A stretch of 64,000 nucleotides of DNA from Streptomyces sp. QL37 (GCF_002941025.1 NZ_PTJS01000001.1:186001-250000); one strand, 5' to 3'. Numbered from the stretch's first letter, positions 8,079 to 17,471 are shown. Notes: generated from the letters alone by a model not told the origin. Numbers and translations are program-made.

Positions 8079-10940
8079 GTGCACAGGCTCCCTGCGGCAA
8101 CACTCAACGAGATCTCTGAACTGTCCCGCTGCTCCGCAGTCTTCCTCCCCGCGGATCCGGCCCGTACCGGCCTGATCGCGTTCTGGAATGCGGACGGTAG
8201 CACCCCTCCCGGTGAAGCAGGGAGTCCGGCGGAGCTGACGGTCGTCGGAGGCGACCTCCGCCCTTGTGCGGTCCCGGCGTTGCTCCTGCCTGTGCGGGAC
8301 GCGCTGCCGGTCCTGACAAGGGCGCGGGCGGACTCCCGTTCGTCCCCTTCCGCGGCGTTCTGGGGCGCTGCCGGTGTCCTCGCGCTCCAACTCGTCGCGC
8401 GTGGACTGCTGCTGCCCGGGCTGAGCCCCACCGACCGCGATGCCTGGCGGGCCGGTCCGCTGACGGCGGACGACCTGGAGCGGATCCGGGTGCTGGCGGC
8501 CTCCATGCCGCCCGATGCTCATGCGGTGCCGCTCGACCCCGAGGCCGAGCCCGTGATGCTCGCCGAACCGGAGTCACAGTTGCGGGCGTTCCTCGACGCG
8601 GTGGTGGACGGACTCCCCCGCACCCCGGCTGGCGGCGCGGCCACGGGCACACCGGCGTTCGCCTCTCGCGAGGCGCAGCATCTGCCAGCACTCCGGCCGT
8701 GGGTGGCCGACGTCGCGGCCGGGCACGACGCGGGCGTGCGGCTCTCCCTCCGTGTCGAGGTCTCGGGACTGAGCGACGCGGACGACGCCGGCCACGCGCC
8801 CTCGTTCCGTGCCGTCCTGCAGATCCACAGCGTCCAGGACCCCGCCCTCGTGGCCGACGCGGCGGATGTGTGGGCCGACCGCTCCCCCGCAGCGTCGCTG
8901 TTCGGTCCGCGCGCCCGCATGGACGCCCTGCTCGCCCTGCGGCGTGCCGCCCGGGCCTGGCCCCCGCTGGCGCCCCTTCTGTCGGCCGCGGTTCCGGACG
9001 CGGTCGAGCCTGCCGACGAGGAGATCGCCGAGCTGCTCGGCCCGGCGGCCAGGGCCCTCGCCGCGACCGGCGTCCAGGTGCACTGGCCCAGGGAGCTGAC
9101 GGGGAAGCTCACCGCACGAGCGGTGATCGGCCCGCAGGACGAGGACGGAGCGAGTGCGCGGACAGGAGGGGACACTCCGTCCTTCCTGTCGGCCGACGCG
9201 CTGCTGGCCTTCGACTGGCGCTTCGCGCTGGGCGGCAGGAATCTGAGCCGCGCGGAGCTCGACCAGCTCGCGGAGGCCGGCAGACCGCTGGTCAGACTGC
9301 GTGACCAGTGGGTGTTGATCGACCCGGAGGACGCCCGCCGGGCCCGCGGCACCCAGGACCGCAAGGTCACCCCCATCGACGCGCTGGGGGCCGTGCTGAC
9401 CGGGACGACCGAGGTCGACGGGCGCCGGGTGGAAGTGGCGGCGACCGGCTGGCTGGAGCAGCTGCGCGAGAGGATCGCCGACCCCGAGTCGGGGGACCGC
9501 CGCGCGGTCGGACAGCCGGACGCGCTCGACGCGAGTCTGCGCGACTACCAGCTGCGTGGCCTCAACTGGCTGCACACCATGACCTCGCTCGGCCTCGGCT
9601 GCTGTCTCGCCGACGACATGGGGCTCGGCAAGACGATCACACTGATCGCCCTGCATCTGCACCGGCAGGGCATCGAGTCCGCTGCCGGGCCCACGCTCGT
9701 GGTGTGCCCCACCTCCCTGATGGGCAACTGGCAGCGGGAGATCGAGAAATTCGCCCCGGGGACACCGGTGCGTCGCTTCCACGGCGGCTCGCGCTCGCTG
9801 GAAGGCCTGGTGGACGGCGAGTTCGTTCTCACCACGTACGGCACCATGCGTCTCGACGCCGCGCGCCTGGCGCAGACGTCGTGGGGGATCGTCGTCGCCG
9901 ACGAGGCGCAGCACGTCAAGAACCCGCACTCCGCGACGGCCAGGCAGCTGCGCGCGGTCGGTGGACGGGCCCGTGTCGCCCTCACCGGTACGCCGGTGGA
10001 GAACAACCTCTCCGAGCTGTGGGCGATCCTCGACTGGACGACCCCCGGGCTGCTCGGGCGGCTCGGTACCTTCCGCAATCGCTACGCGAGCGCGGTGGAG
10101 GGAGGCAACGACCCCGCCGCGGCCGAACGGCTCGCCTCGCTGGTCCGCCCGTTCCTCCTGCGGCGCCGCAAGTCCGACCCAGGAATCGCTCCGGAGCTTC
10201 CGCCGAAGACGGAGACCGACCGCGCCGTGTCACTCACGGCGGAGCAGGCCGGCCTGTACGAGGCGGTGGTACGCGAGACGCTCGACGAGATCTCCGGCGC
10301 GGACGGCTTCGCCCGGCGCGGGCTGGTCATGAAGCTGCTGACGGCGCTCAAGCAGATCTGCAACCACCCGGCGCAGTACCTCAAGGAGGAACAGCCGCGG
10401 ATCGTGGACCGTTCGGGGAAGGTGGAGCTGCTGGACGAGCTTCTCGACACGATCCTGGCCGAGGGTGCCGGGGTGCTGGTGTTCACCCAGTACGTACAGA
10501 TGGCCCGCCTCCTGGAACAGCATCTGGCCGCGCGCGGGGTGCCCACCCAGTTCCTGCACGGTGGCACGCCGGTCGCCGAGCGGGAGGCCATGGTGAACCG
10601 GTTCCAGGCGGGTGAGGTACCGGTCTTCCTGCTCTCGCTCAAGGCGGCGGGTACGGGGCTCAACCTCACCCGGGCCGGTCACGTCGTGCACTTCGACCGC
10701 TGGTGGAATCCTGCCGTGGAGGCGCAGGCCACCGACCGTGCGTACCGGATCGGGCAGACCCAGCCGGTGCAGGTGCACCGGCTGATCGCCGAGGGCACCA
10801 TCGAGGACCGGATCGCCGCCATGCTGGCCCGGAAGCAGGGACTCGCGGACGCGGTACTCGGCAGCGGCGAGGCCGCGTTGACGGAACTGAGCGATGCGGA
10901 GCTGGCCGAGCTGGTCGAGCTGCGAGGGGGCGCACGATGA
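8079..10940 (+). CDS. SNF2-family DEAD/DEAH-box helicase (HelZ-like)
   Basis: A 953-residue Swi2/Snf2 ATPase. The N-terminal 480 residues are the poorly conserved SNF2-associated bacterial region. The motor has motif I DDMGLGKT (about residue 512), motif II DEAQ (about 607), motif III ALTGTPVENNLSELW, the C-terminal RecA lobe with FTQYVQMARLLEQHL, and GTGLNLTRAGHVVHFDRWWNP with the Q-type arginine-finger block ATDRAYRIGQ. SNF2 enzymes translocate on duplex DNA and remodel protein-DNA complexes. I chose GTG 8079 because homology-like sequence begins there. A GAGGA lies 13 bases upstream, which is long, so the start is uncertain. The frame stays open far upstream across the desaturase only by GC bias. 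It overlaps the SWIM gene by ATGA. Confidence 0.9.
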   Translation: MHRLPAATLNEISELSRCSAVFLPADPARTGLIAFWNADGSTPPGEAGSPAELTVVGGDLRPCAVPALLLPVRDALPVLTRARADSRSSPSAAFWGAAGVLALQLVARGLLLPGLSPTDRDAWRAGPLTADDLERIRVLAASMPPDAHAVPLDPEAEPVMLAEPESQLRAFLDAVVDGLPRTPAGGAATGTPAFASREAQHLPALRPWVADVAAGHDAGVRLSLRVEVSGLSDADDAGHAPSFRAVLQIHSVQDPALVADAADVWADRSPAASLFGPRARMDALLALRRAARAWPPLAPLLSAAVPDAVEPADEEIAELLGPAARALAATGVQVHWPRELTGKLTARAVIGPQDEDGASARTGGDTPSFLSADALLAFDWRFALGGRNLSRAELDQLAEAGRPLVRLRDQWVLIDPEDARRARGTQDRKVTPIDALGAVLTGTTEVDGRRVEVAATGWLEQLRERIADPESGDRRAVGQPDALDASLRDYQLRGLNWLHTMTSLGLGCCLADDMGLGKTITLIALHLHRQGIESAAGPTLVVCPTSLMGNWQREIEKFAPGTPVRRFHGGSRSLEGLVDGEFVLTTYGTMRLDAARLAQTSWGIVVADEAQHVKNPHSATARQLRAVGGRARVALTGTPVENNLSELWAILDWTTPGLLGRLGTFRNRYASAVEGGNDPAAAERLASLVRPFLLRRRKSDPGIAPELPPKTETDRAVSLTAEQAGLYEAVVRETLDEISGADGFARRGLVMKLLTALKQICNHPAQYLKEEQPRIVDRSGKVELLDELLDTILAEGAGVLVFTQYVQMARLLEQHLAARGVPTQFLHGGTPVAEREAMVNRFQAGEVPVFLLSLKAAGTGLNLTRAGHVVHFDRWWNPAVEAQATDRAYRIGQTQPVQVHRLIAEGTIEDRIAAMLARKQGLADAVLGSGEAALTELSDAELAELVELRGGAR

Positions 10941-12229
10941 ACGAGGGTTACGAGCCGGAGCGCACGTTTGCCGCCCTGCCGCCCGCACAGGGCCGGGGGT
11001 TCGCCTCTTCCTGGTGGGGGCGGGCGTGGCTGAAGGCCTTGGAGGACACCGCACTCGACGGTCAGCAGCTCAAGAAGGGGCGGCGGCTCGCCCGGGAGGG
11101 CGGGGTCGGCGCGGTCTCCGTCCGGCCCGGCCGGATCACCGCGGTCGTTCAGGACCGCGACTCGACGGCGTACCGCAGTGATGTGCTGCTCCAGGAACTG
11201 ACCGCGGAGGAGTGGGACAGGTTCCTGGACATGGCGTCCGAGCGGTCTGGACACATCGCCGCCCTGCTCGACCGCGAGATGCCGCCGCACCTGGTTGAGG
11301 ACGCGGCCGCCGCCGGCCTCGAACTGCTGCCGGGCATCGGCGACCTGGAGCCGGAGTGCAGCTGCGAGGCCTGGGACCACTGCCCTCATACGGGTGCCCT
11401 GTGTTACCAGGTGGCGCTCCTGCTCGACCAGGACCCCTTCGTGCTGCTGCTGTTGCGGGGGCGCGACGAGCGGCGACTGCTCGACGAGTTGCAGGTGCGC
11501 AGCGCCGCCCGCGCGGTTCGCGGGCCGGGTGACGGGGCGTCGGCCGGGAGACCGGCGAGCGGTCCGGCACCGCGCGGGGTGCGGGCCGACGAGGCGTACG
11601 CGGCGCGGGACATCCTGCCGCCGCTGCCCCCGCCCCCTCCCCTGCCGGCGGAGCCGGGCGTGCCGCCGTCGCTGGACACGGAGACGGATCCTGCCGGAGG
11701 CGTCGACCCCTCGGCTCTGGAGTTCCTGGCGGCGGACAGCGCCGCGCGGGCGTACGCGATGCTTGTGGACGCGCTCGCGGCAGGGCATGGACAACAGCCA
11801 CTGGCAGCCGTGCTGACGCCGGAGCAGGACGCCGTGCGGCTCGCCGCCGACGGCCGGCCCGACGCCCGTCTCGCGGCCCGTCTCGGCGCGGTGGCCGGCC
11901 TCGGACCGGCCGGGCTCGACGTCGCGGTGCGGGCCTGGCGATACGGCGGGGCGACCGCGCTGACGGTGTGCGACGGGAAGTGGCTGCCCAACCCCGACGA
12001 ACTGGCACGCGCCCGGGCGCAGCTCGCCTCCGCATGGGAGGAGGGTGAGGGCCCGCAGCTCCGTGCCGCCGACAACCGCTGGACCGTGGTCGGTTCCGCC
12101 GCACAGCTGCGGTACGGGCCCGACGGACGATGGTGGCCGTACGCCAAGGAGCGCGGCCGGTGGGTACCGGCAGGCCCGGCGGAGGTCGATCCCGCGGCCG
12201 CCCTGGCCGGGGTGCAGTCCGGTTCCTGA
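10937..12229 (+). CDS. SWIM zinc-finger protein, helicase partner
   Basis: A 430-residue protein whose ATG overlaps the helicase stop (ATGA), so the two are translationally coupled. The N-terminus (RGFASSWWGRAWLKALED) is characteristic of actinobacterial SWIM proteins. The zinc site is CSCEAWDHCPHTGALCY (about residues 140-156), following the CxCx(n)CxH SWIM pattern. A Pro-rich linker follows, then a C-terminal half with no obvious domain. SWIM domains bind DNA or proteins. In actinobacteria this protein is regularly next to a SNF2 helicase, so it probably delivers or regulates the motor. The cellular role of the pair is not established. Confidence 0.85.
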   Translation: MNEGYEPERTFAALPPAQGRGFASSWWGRAWLKALEDTALDGQQLKKGRRLAREGGVGAVSVRPGRITAVVQDRDSTAYRSDVLLQELTAEEWDRFLDMASERSGHIAALLDREMPPHLVEDAAAAGLELLPGIGDLEPECSCEAWDHCPHTGALCYQVALLLDQDPFVLLLLRGRDERRLLDELQVRSAARAVRGPGDGASAGRPASGPAPRGVRADEAYAARDILPPLPPPPPLPAEPGVPPSLDTETDPAGGVDPSALEFLAADSAARAYAMLVDALAAGHGQQPLAAVLTPEQDAVRLAADGRPDARLAARLGAVAGLGPAGLDVAVRAWRYGGATALTVCDGKWLPNPDELARARAQLASAWEEGEGPQLRAADNRWTVVGSAAQLRYGPDGRWWPYAKERGRWVPAGPAEVDPAAALAGVQSGS

Positions 12230-12355
12230 GGAGCGGGGCGCGCGGGTCGCCGGTGTGCCCTGGCCCGTACGGTCCTCCGCGGGGCGGAACCGTACGGGTG
12301 GGGCGGGGCGTGTTGTGCCGTAGACCGGACACACGTCCATCGCACAGGAGCACCG

Positions 12356-12937
12356 ATGCAGCGCAGACGGATTCTTCAGAGCGCCGCGGTGACGGCCACC
12401 GCGGCGCTCCTTCCGGCCTCGGCCCGAGCCGTGGCCGCGCCGACCGCGGACACGGACTACCCAGGTGCCCAGTGGGCTCCGGCGTCCACGTCCAACTACA
12501 CGGTGGCGGACCGCCCTTCGGAGTACTCCGTCGACCGCATCATCATCCATGTCGCCCAGCAGACGTTCACCGAGACGATCGGCATCTTCCGGAATCCGGC
12601 CAGTGAGGTGTCCGCCCACTACGTGGTGCGTTCGGGGGACGGGTTCGTGGCCCAGTGCGTGCGGGAGCGGGACGTCGCCTGGCACGCGGGGAACTGGGAC
12701 TACAACACGCCCAGTATCGGCATCGAACACGAGGGCTGGGTCGACCAGCCGTCGTACTTCACCCACACGATGTACGAGCGGTCGGCGAGGCTCACGGCGG
12801 ACATCTGCGACCGTTACGGCCTGGCCAAGGACCGCGCGCACATCATCGGTCATCACGAGGTACCCGGCAGCGACCACACGGATCCCGGGGTCCACTGGGA
12901 CTGGGTGCGCTACATCCGTCTCGTCAATCTCGTCTGA
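12356..12937 (+). CDS. Secreted N-acetylmuramoyl-L-alanine amidase (Amidase_2/PGRP fold)
   Basis: A 193-residue exported amidase. The N-terminus MQRRRILQSAAVTATAALLP is a signal peptide with a twin-arginine-like cluster. Zinc ligands are visible in IIIHVAQ (about residue 64) and in HHEVPGSDHTDPG; the catalytic Tyr and Lys region resembles T7-lysozyme-like amidases. It should cleave the bond between N-acetylmuramate and L-alanine in peptidoglycan, outside the membrane. AGGAG lies just upstream of the ATG. The short length (no cell-wall binding domain) is usual for this subgroup. It converges on the Ser/Thr kinase gene. Confidence 0.9.
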   Translation: MQRRRILQSAAVTATAALLPASARAVAAPTADTDYPGAQWAPASTSNYTVADRPSEYSVDRIIIHVAQQTFTETIGIFRNPASEVSAHYVVRSGDGFVAQCVRERDVAWHAGNWDYNTPSIGIEHEGWVDQPSYFTHTMYERSARLTADICDRYGLAKDRAHIIGHHEVPGSDHTDPGVHWDWVRYIRLVNLV

Positions 12938-12953
12938 GCCCGCCCCGGCGGGC
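12938..12953. terminator. Possible GC-rich terminator hairpin
   Basis: A 7-bp perfect inverted repeat (GCCCGCC/GGCGGGC) begins directly after the amidase stop codon. The G/C-rich linker that follows can form other hairpins, so the assignment is tentative. Confidence 0.4.
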
Positions 12954-13033
12954 GGTGGGCGGCGGGCCTCGAACGCCCCGGCGGACGGCGGGCGGTGGGG
13001 CCGGGAACGCCTCGCCGCCCGCCGGTGCGTCCG

Positions 13034-14830
13034 TCAGACCGCCGCGTTGCGCCAGACCGTCAGGTCCAGAGTCATGTACCTGCTCGGTGAGTCCTCCGCC
13101 GAGAAACCCTGCACCGTCACGAGTCCGATGTGGCCGCTGCCCGTGAACACGCAGACCTGACGACCCTTCGACAGCTTCTCGGTGTCGATGTTCTCGGTGA
13201 ACCTCGTGTCCGCCCGGCAGGCCTCGAGCGAACCCACCTGGGACGGGTCGAGCAGCACCAGCTTTCCGTCGGTGCTCTCCGCGTCGAGGTATCCGCCCGT
13301 GTCGTAGGAGAGTTCGTACCCGGCGTCCTCACCCTCCTGGGGCCGCACGTCCTCGTCCGCGAGGGTCAGGTGGTAGCCGGCGGTGAGGTTGATGCCGTTG
13401 TACTCGGCGGGCTCGGGGTCGGGCTTCTCCTCCGCGCCGCCGTCCGAGGTGTCAGCGGGCTTCGCGTCCGGGTCCGGGTCCGGCGTCCCACCCGCAGTCC
13501 CCTTCTTCCCGTCCTGCGGCGAACTCCCGCTCTGTGTCTGCTTCTCGTCGTCCTTGCTCAGCAGGTACGCCGTGCCACCGCCTGCGATGCCGAAGACCAG
13601 TGCGGCCGCGAGCGCGATGAACAGCGCGCGTCTCCCCGCGCTCTTCTTCGGCGCGGCGGCCTGGTTCACGGGGGCGGGCATGGGACGGCCGGGCCCCGGA
13701 TACGACTGCGGATGCGACGGCGACGGCTGCTGGGTGGGTGCGTAGGCGTGGCCCTGCGGGCCGGACGGCTGCGTGGCGTGGTACGGGTAGGACTGCGGCG
13801 GCCCGAATCCCTGGGGTGGTGCGGCGGCTGCCGGGGACGCCGGCGCGGTGGGAGAGTACGCCGCGCCCGGGGCGGTGGCCGGGGGCGGCGGGGTCTGGGC
13901 GGGAGCCGGAGCGGCCGCCCGTACGGTGATGTCGGCGGCCACCGGTGCGGGAAGCCAGTCCTCGGGACGGCGCAGCACCGTCTCCGCGTTCGCGGTCCGG
14001 CACAGTTCGATGATCTCGGCGATCGAAGGCCTGCCCGCGGGGTCCTTCGTGAGACAGCGGGTGACGAGCTCCGTGAGCCGCTCGGGAACCCCGGTGAGGT
14101 CCGGTTCCTCGTGCACGATCCGGTAGAGCACCCCGTGCGAGGTCCCCTCGCCGAAGGCCGGGACACCCGTCGCCGCGTACGCCGCGACCTGGCCGAGGGC
14201 GAAGATGTCCGTGGCCGGGGTGACCTTGCGCCCGGCGGCCTGTTCGGGCGCCATGAACGACGGCGTGCCGATGGTCACCCCGCTGCCGGTGAGAGAGGTC
14301 GCGTCGGCCGCGTAGGCGATCCCGAAGTCGATGACACGGGGCCCGTCGGCGGCGAGCAGCACGTTGGAGGGTTTCAGGTCGCGGTGGACGATGCCCGCGC
14401 CATGGATGACGTGGAGGGCCTCCGCCATGCCCGCGATCAGCAGGAGCACCGCCTGTACGGGCAGGGCTCCGTGCGTGGCGACCGCGTCGGCGAGGGAGGG
14501 GCCGGGCACGTACGCGGTCGCCAGCCAGGGCTGTGCGCCCTTGGTGTCGGCGTCGATCACGGGCGCGGTGAACAGACCCTGCACCCGCTGCGCGGACTGC
14601 ACTTCCTGGGCGAAGCGCCGCCGGAACTCCGCGTCCTCACCGAATTCGGGGCGGATCACCTTGATCGCTACGGGCCGCCCGCCAGGTGTGTACGAGAGAT
14701 AGACCTTGCCCATCCCGCCCGCGCCGAGCTTGGCCGCGATCCGGTATCCGGCGATCGTGGTTGGGTCGTCCCCCGCCAGTGGCTGGAAGATCTGGGAGCC
14801 GTTGCCCCGGTCCTGCTGCTGACCACTCAT
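13034..14830 (-). CDS. Receptor-like Ser/Thr protein kinase (PknB-type catalytic domain, no PASTA)
   Basis: 598 residues. The cytoplasmic kinase domain (about 28-285) is complete: P-loop KLGAGGMGKVYL, VAIKVI lysine, catalytic loop HRDLKPSNVLL, DFGIAY, and SFMAPEQAAG. A Pro/Ala/Gln-rich linker (about 300-400) precedes a single membrane helix (ALFIALAAALVFGIAGGG), then an acidic Gly/Asp-rich linker and a roughly 140-residue extracytoplasmic domain with two cysteines (EACRADTR and QVCVF) that could form a disulfide. That sensor domain is not PASTA and I cannot name it. The protein likely phosphorylates targets in response to an outside cue. The gene follows the MFS exporter on the same strand, 43 bases downstream. 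Confidence 0.92.
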   Translation of the reverse strand: MSGQQQDRGNGSQIFQPLAGDDPTTIAGYRIAAKLGAGGMGKVYLSYTPGGRPVAIKVIRPEFGEDAEFRRRFAQEVQSAQRVQGLFTAPVIDADTKGAQPWLATAYVPGPSLADAVATHGALPVQAVLLLIAGMAEALHVIHGAGIVHRDLKPSNVLLAADGPRVIDFGIAYAADATSLTGSGVTIGTPSFMAPEQAAGRKVTPATDIFALGQVAAYAATGVPAFGEGTSHGVLYRIVHEEPDLTGVPERLTELVTRCLTKDPAGRPSIAEIIELCRTANAETVLRRPEDWLPAPVAADITVRAAAPAPAQTPPPPATAPGAAYSPTAPASPAAAAPPQGFGPPQSYPYHATQPSGPQGHAYAPTQQPSPSHPQSYPGPGRPMPAPVNQAAAPKKSAGRRALFIALAAALVFGIAGGGTAYLLSKDDEKQTQSGSSPQDGKKGTAGGTPDPDPDAKPADTSDGGAEEKPDPEPAEYNGINLTAGYHLTLADEDVRPQEGEDAGYELSYDTGGYLDAESTDGKLVLLDPSQVGSLEACRADTRFTENIDTEKLSKGRQVCVFTGSGHIGLVTVQGFSAEDSPSRYMTLDLTVWRNAAV

Positions 14831-14873
14831 CTACTTGTATCTCCCCCGAAGGACACTGATGGCGAACGGCACC

Positions 14874-16601
14874 CTATCCAAGTGGAGGGGAACCTTCGCC
14901 TCCGTCTCGTCTTCGTGTCGGGGCTCCGGCGTCGCGCGCCTCGCCGGCGCGGCCGGTATCCGGGTCCCCTCCGCCCCCGACTGCGTCCGGAGTGTCCTGC
15001 TCGGACACCGGTGGGCCCATGGCCCCTCCGCCCCGCAGGCGTTCCAGGTCGGAGGCCCGGACCTGGATGACCAGCAGCGCCACCAGCGCAGCGACCACGG
15101 AGAAGACCGCGGCGGCGATGAACGCGCTGGAGACACCGGAAGCCAGTACCTGGTCGCCCCATGGCGCGGGGAGCTCACCCGTCCTGCGGAATTGCAGCTG
15201 CTGTGCAGGGGTCGCCTCGGCCAGGAAGCGGGGAATCTGATCCGTCGCCTCGTTGCGGCTGGCCGTACCGAACACCGTGACCAGGATGGACAGCCCCAGC
15301 GAACCGCCGACCTGCTGGGTGGCGTTGAGGACTCCGGACGCGGCCCCCGCCTCTCTCGGCGACACACCCGAGACCGCCATCAGGGTCAGTGACACGAACT
15401 GCATGCCCATACCGAATCCGAAGACCAGGATGGGACCGAGGATGCTGCCGAGGTAGGTGCTGTGGACATCGGTCTGCGTGAGCCAGCCGAGTCCCACCGC
15501 GGCCAGGATCGCACCCGTCACCATGAAGGGCTTGGGGCCCCATCGGGGCAGCAGCCGTGAGGCGAGACCCGCGCTGATCGCGATGATCGCGCTCACGGGC
15601 AGGAAGGCCAGTCCGGCGCGCAGGGGGCTGAAGTCGAGGACGTTCTGCACGAAGAGGGTCAGGAAGAAGAACATGCCGAACATCGCCGCGGCCAGGCACA
15701 GCATCATCGCGTAGGCGCCGGAGCGGTTACGGTCGCTGAACATGCGCAGCGGCGTGATGGGCTGCCTCGACCGGCGCTCGACGGCCAGGAAGACCAGGAG
15801 GAACACCACGGCGGCGCCGAAGGAGGCGAGGGTCAGGCTGTCGCTCCAGCCGTCCTCGGAGGCCCGGATGAAGCCGTAGACGAGCAGCACCATGCCCAGG
15901 GTGGACGTCAGCGCCCCGAGGAGGTCGAAGTGGCCCGGGTGCCGCTCGGACTCCTTGATGTGGCGAGGCGTTCCGAGGGCGATCAGCAGGCCGATCGGTA
16001 TGTTGACGAAGAGCACCCATCGCCAGTCGAGCCACTCGACCAGCAGACCTCCGGCGAGCAGGCCGATCGCGCTTCCGCCCGCCGACACCGCGGCGAACAC
16101 ACCGAACGCCCGGTTCCGCTCGGGTCCTTCGCGGAAGGTCGTGGTGATGAGGGAGAGTGCGGTCGGTGAGGCGATCGCCCCGCCCACGCCCTGCAGGGCA
16201 CGCGCCGCGAGCAGTTGCCAGGAATCCTGCGAAAGGCCGCCCAGCAGCGAGGCCACCACGAAGAGCAGCACACCGAAGATGAAGACTCTGCGGCGCCCGA
16301 GGATGTCACCCAGCCGTCCACCGAGCAGAAGCAGCCCGCCGAAGGTCAGGGTGTAGGCGTTGATCACCCACGACAGGCTCTCGGTCGAGAACCCGAGGGA
16401 GGACTGGATGTGCGGCAGAGCGATGTTCACGATGGTGACGTCGAGGACCACCATCAGCTGACACGAGGCGATGACGAGCAGGGCGATCCCGTTGCCGTGG
16501 CCCCGCTCCGGGGATCCGGCAACCGGCGCAGACTTCGCTTGCGATCCGGTCATAGCACTAGACGCCAAACAAGTCAGGGGAGAACGGAAACGTTCACTCA
16601 T
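14874..16601 (-). CDS. DHA2-family (14-TM) MFS drug/proton exporter
   Basis: 575 residues with about 14 hydrophobic helices and the hallmarks of EmrB/QacA transporters: motif D1 near VVLDVTIVNIALP in TM1, motif A GGRLGDILGRRRVF between TM2 and TM3, and motif C (AVSAGGSAIGLLAGG) in TM5. It should export a hydrophobic drug or natural product in exchange for protons. The C-terminal tail is long and Gly/Asp/Arg-rich. The start is uncertain: ATG 16601 and ATG 16553 (MTGSQAKS) are both in frame and neither has a good ribosome site. No regulator gene adjoins it. Confidence 0.9.
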   Translation of the reverse strand: MSERFRSPLTCLASSAMTGSQAKSAPVAGSPERGHGNGIALLVIASCQLMVVLDVTIVNIALPHIQSSLGFSTESLSWVINAYTLTFGGLLLLGGRLGDILGRRRVFIFGVLLFVVASLLGGLSQDSWQLLAARALQGVGGAIASPTALSLITTTFREGPERNRAFGVFAAVSAGGSAIGLLAGGLLVEWLDWRWVLFVNIPIGLLIALGTPRHIKESERHPGHFDLLGALTSTLGMVLLVYGFIRASEDGWSDSLTLASFGAAVVFLLVFLAVERRSRQPITPLRMFSDRNRSGAYAMMLCLAAAMFGMFFFLTLFVQNVLDFSPLRAGLAFLPVSAIIAISAGLASRLLPRWGPKPFMVTGAILAAVGLGWLTQTDVHSTYLGSILGPILVFGFGMGMQFVSLTLMAVSGVSPREAGAASGVLNATQQVGGSLGLSILVTVFGTASRNEATDQIPRFLAEATPAQQLQFRRTGELPAPWGDQVLASGVSSAFIAAAVFSVVAALVALLVIQVRASDLERLRGGGAMGPPVSEQDTPDAVGGGGDPDTGRAGEARDAGAPTRRRDGGEGSPPLG

Positions 16602-16682
16602 CGACGTTAGGACGGCCCCGACCGGACCGCCAATCGATCACCTGACAGACGCACATACGCTCGGACGCGCGATCGTTCGAGA

Positions 16683-16712
16683 ACCCCGCCGGCCAGGGAA
16701 GGCCGGCGGGGT
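16683..16712. terminator. Terminator of the LPMO gene
   Basis: A perfect 12-bp stem (ACCCCGCCGGCC at 16683-16694 with its complement at 16701-16712) and a 6-base AGGGAA loop lie 25 bases beyond the LPMO stop codon. Confidence 0.8.
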
Positions 16713-16736
16713 CCAGGCCTGGAGCAGGGTACGGGA

Positions 16737-17405
16737 TCAGGTGAAGTTCACGTCGCTGCAGAGGAAGTACGTCTGATCCATGTGCGACGCCTGCCAGATC
16801 GTGTAGACCACGTGGCGGCCACTGAGACCCGAGGTGCTCACCGGGATCTCGTAGTTCTGGCTGGGGGCGTAGCTGCCCGTCTCCGCGACCAGCTGCAGAT
16901 CGCCCCAGGTCAGCGCCTCCGTGGCGGGATCGAATCCCTGACGGGTGACATACACCTGGAAGTAGTCGGCGCCGTGACTGGCCTGGTCGTACAGCTTCAC
17001 CGTGAAGTCACCGGCGATGTCCGTGGTCTTCCACGCGCCTACGCTGTCGAGGGAGTTGTACCGCCCGCTCTCCGCCCGGCCGCCGCTGCACAGCTGACCG
17101 TCGGGCACAGCGGCCGGGAAGTTGCCGCCGGATCCGTTGCGGTACAGCCCGTTCCAGTTCCACATGGCGTTCGGGTCGGCCTGCCACGCCTGCCAGCACA
17201 TGGGGTCTTCCTGAGCCATGGCCGGGTTCTGGAAGTCGTCGCCCCAGCGCAGCCAGCAGCCGTAGTTGCGGGAGGCCGGGTCGACGACGGAGCCGTGGGC
17301 GCTCGCGGTGCCCGTCCACGGGAGGAGACAGAGGACGGCGGCGACGAACACGCCGCCCAGGCGCAGCGCCCAGCCGCCTAAATTGACGCGATCATGACAG
17401 ATCAT
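16737..17405 (-). CDS. Secreted AA10 lytic polysaccharide monooxygenase
   Basis: 222 residues from ATG 17405 (GGAG 8 bases upstream); ATG 17477 further up lacks support. The signal peptide ends at ASA (residue 36), leaving His37 as mature residue 1. This is required for the copper histidine brace; the second His is in QASHGADYF. The mature sequence (HGSVVDPASRNYGCWLRWG) closely resembles, from memory, ScLPMO10B of S. coelicolor, which oxidises cellulose (C1/C4) and chitin. It is a single-domain enzyme without a carbohydrate-binding module. Paired cysteines fit secretion. A CebR-type operator 53 bases upstream suggests repression lifted by cello-oligosaccharides, supporting a cellulose-related role. 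Confidence 0.93.
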   Translation of the reverse strand: MICHDRVNLGGWALRLGGVFVAAVLCLLPWTGTASAHGSVVDPASRNYGCWLRWGDDFQNPAMAQEDPMCWQAWQADPNAMWNWNGLYRNGSGGNFPAAVPDGQLCSGGRAESGRYNSLDSVGAWKTTDIAGDFTVKLYDQASHGADYFQVYVTRQGFDPATEALTWGDLQLVAETGSYAPSQNYEIPVSTSGLSGRHVVYTIWQASHMDQTYFLCSDVNFT

Positions 17406-17457
17406 GGTGCGATCTCCATTTCGAGGGATTCGAGGGAGGTGGGGGGATCCACCGGCG

Positions 17458-17471
17458 TGGGAGCGCTCCCG
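17458..17471. promoter_or_regulatory. CebR-type operator
   Basis: TGGGAGCGCTCCCG matches 13 of 14 bases of the palindrome TGGGAGCGCTCCCA recognised by CebR, the cellobiose-responsive LacI-family repressor of Streptomyces cellulose genes. It lies 53 bases upstream of the LPMO start. Confidence 0.75.

Noticed and set aside
10679..12895. 738-residue minus-strand frame over the helicase and SWIM genes
   Set aside because: It is antisense to coupled genes with strong motifs, and the encoded sequence is Arg/Pro-rich low-complexity.
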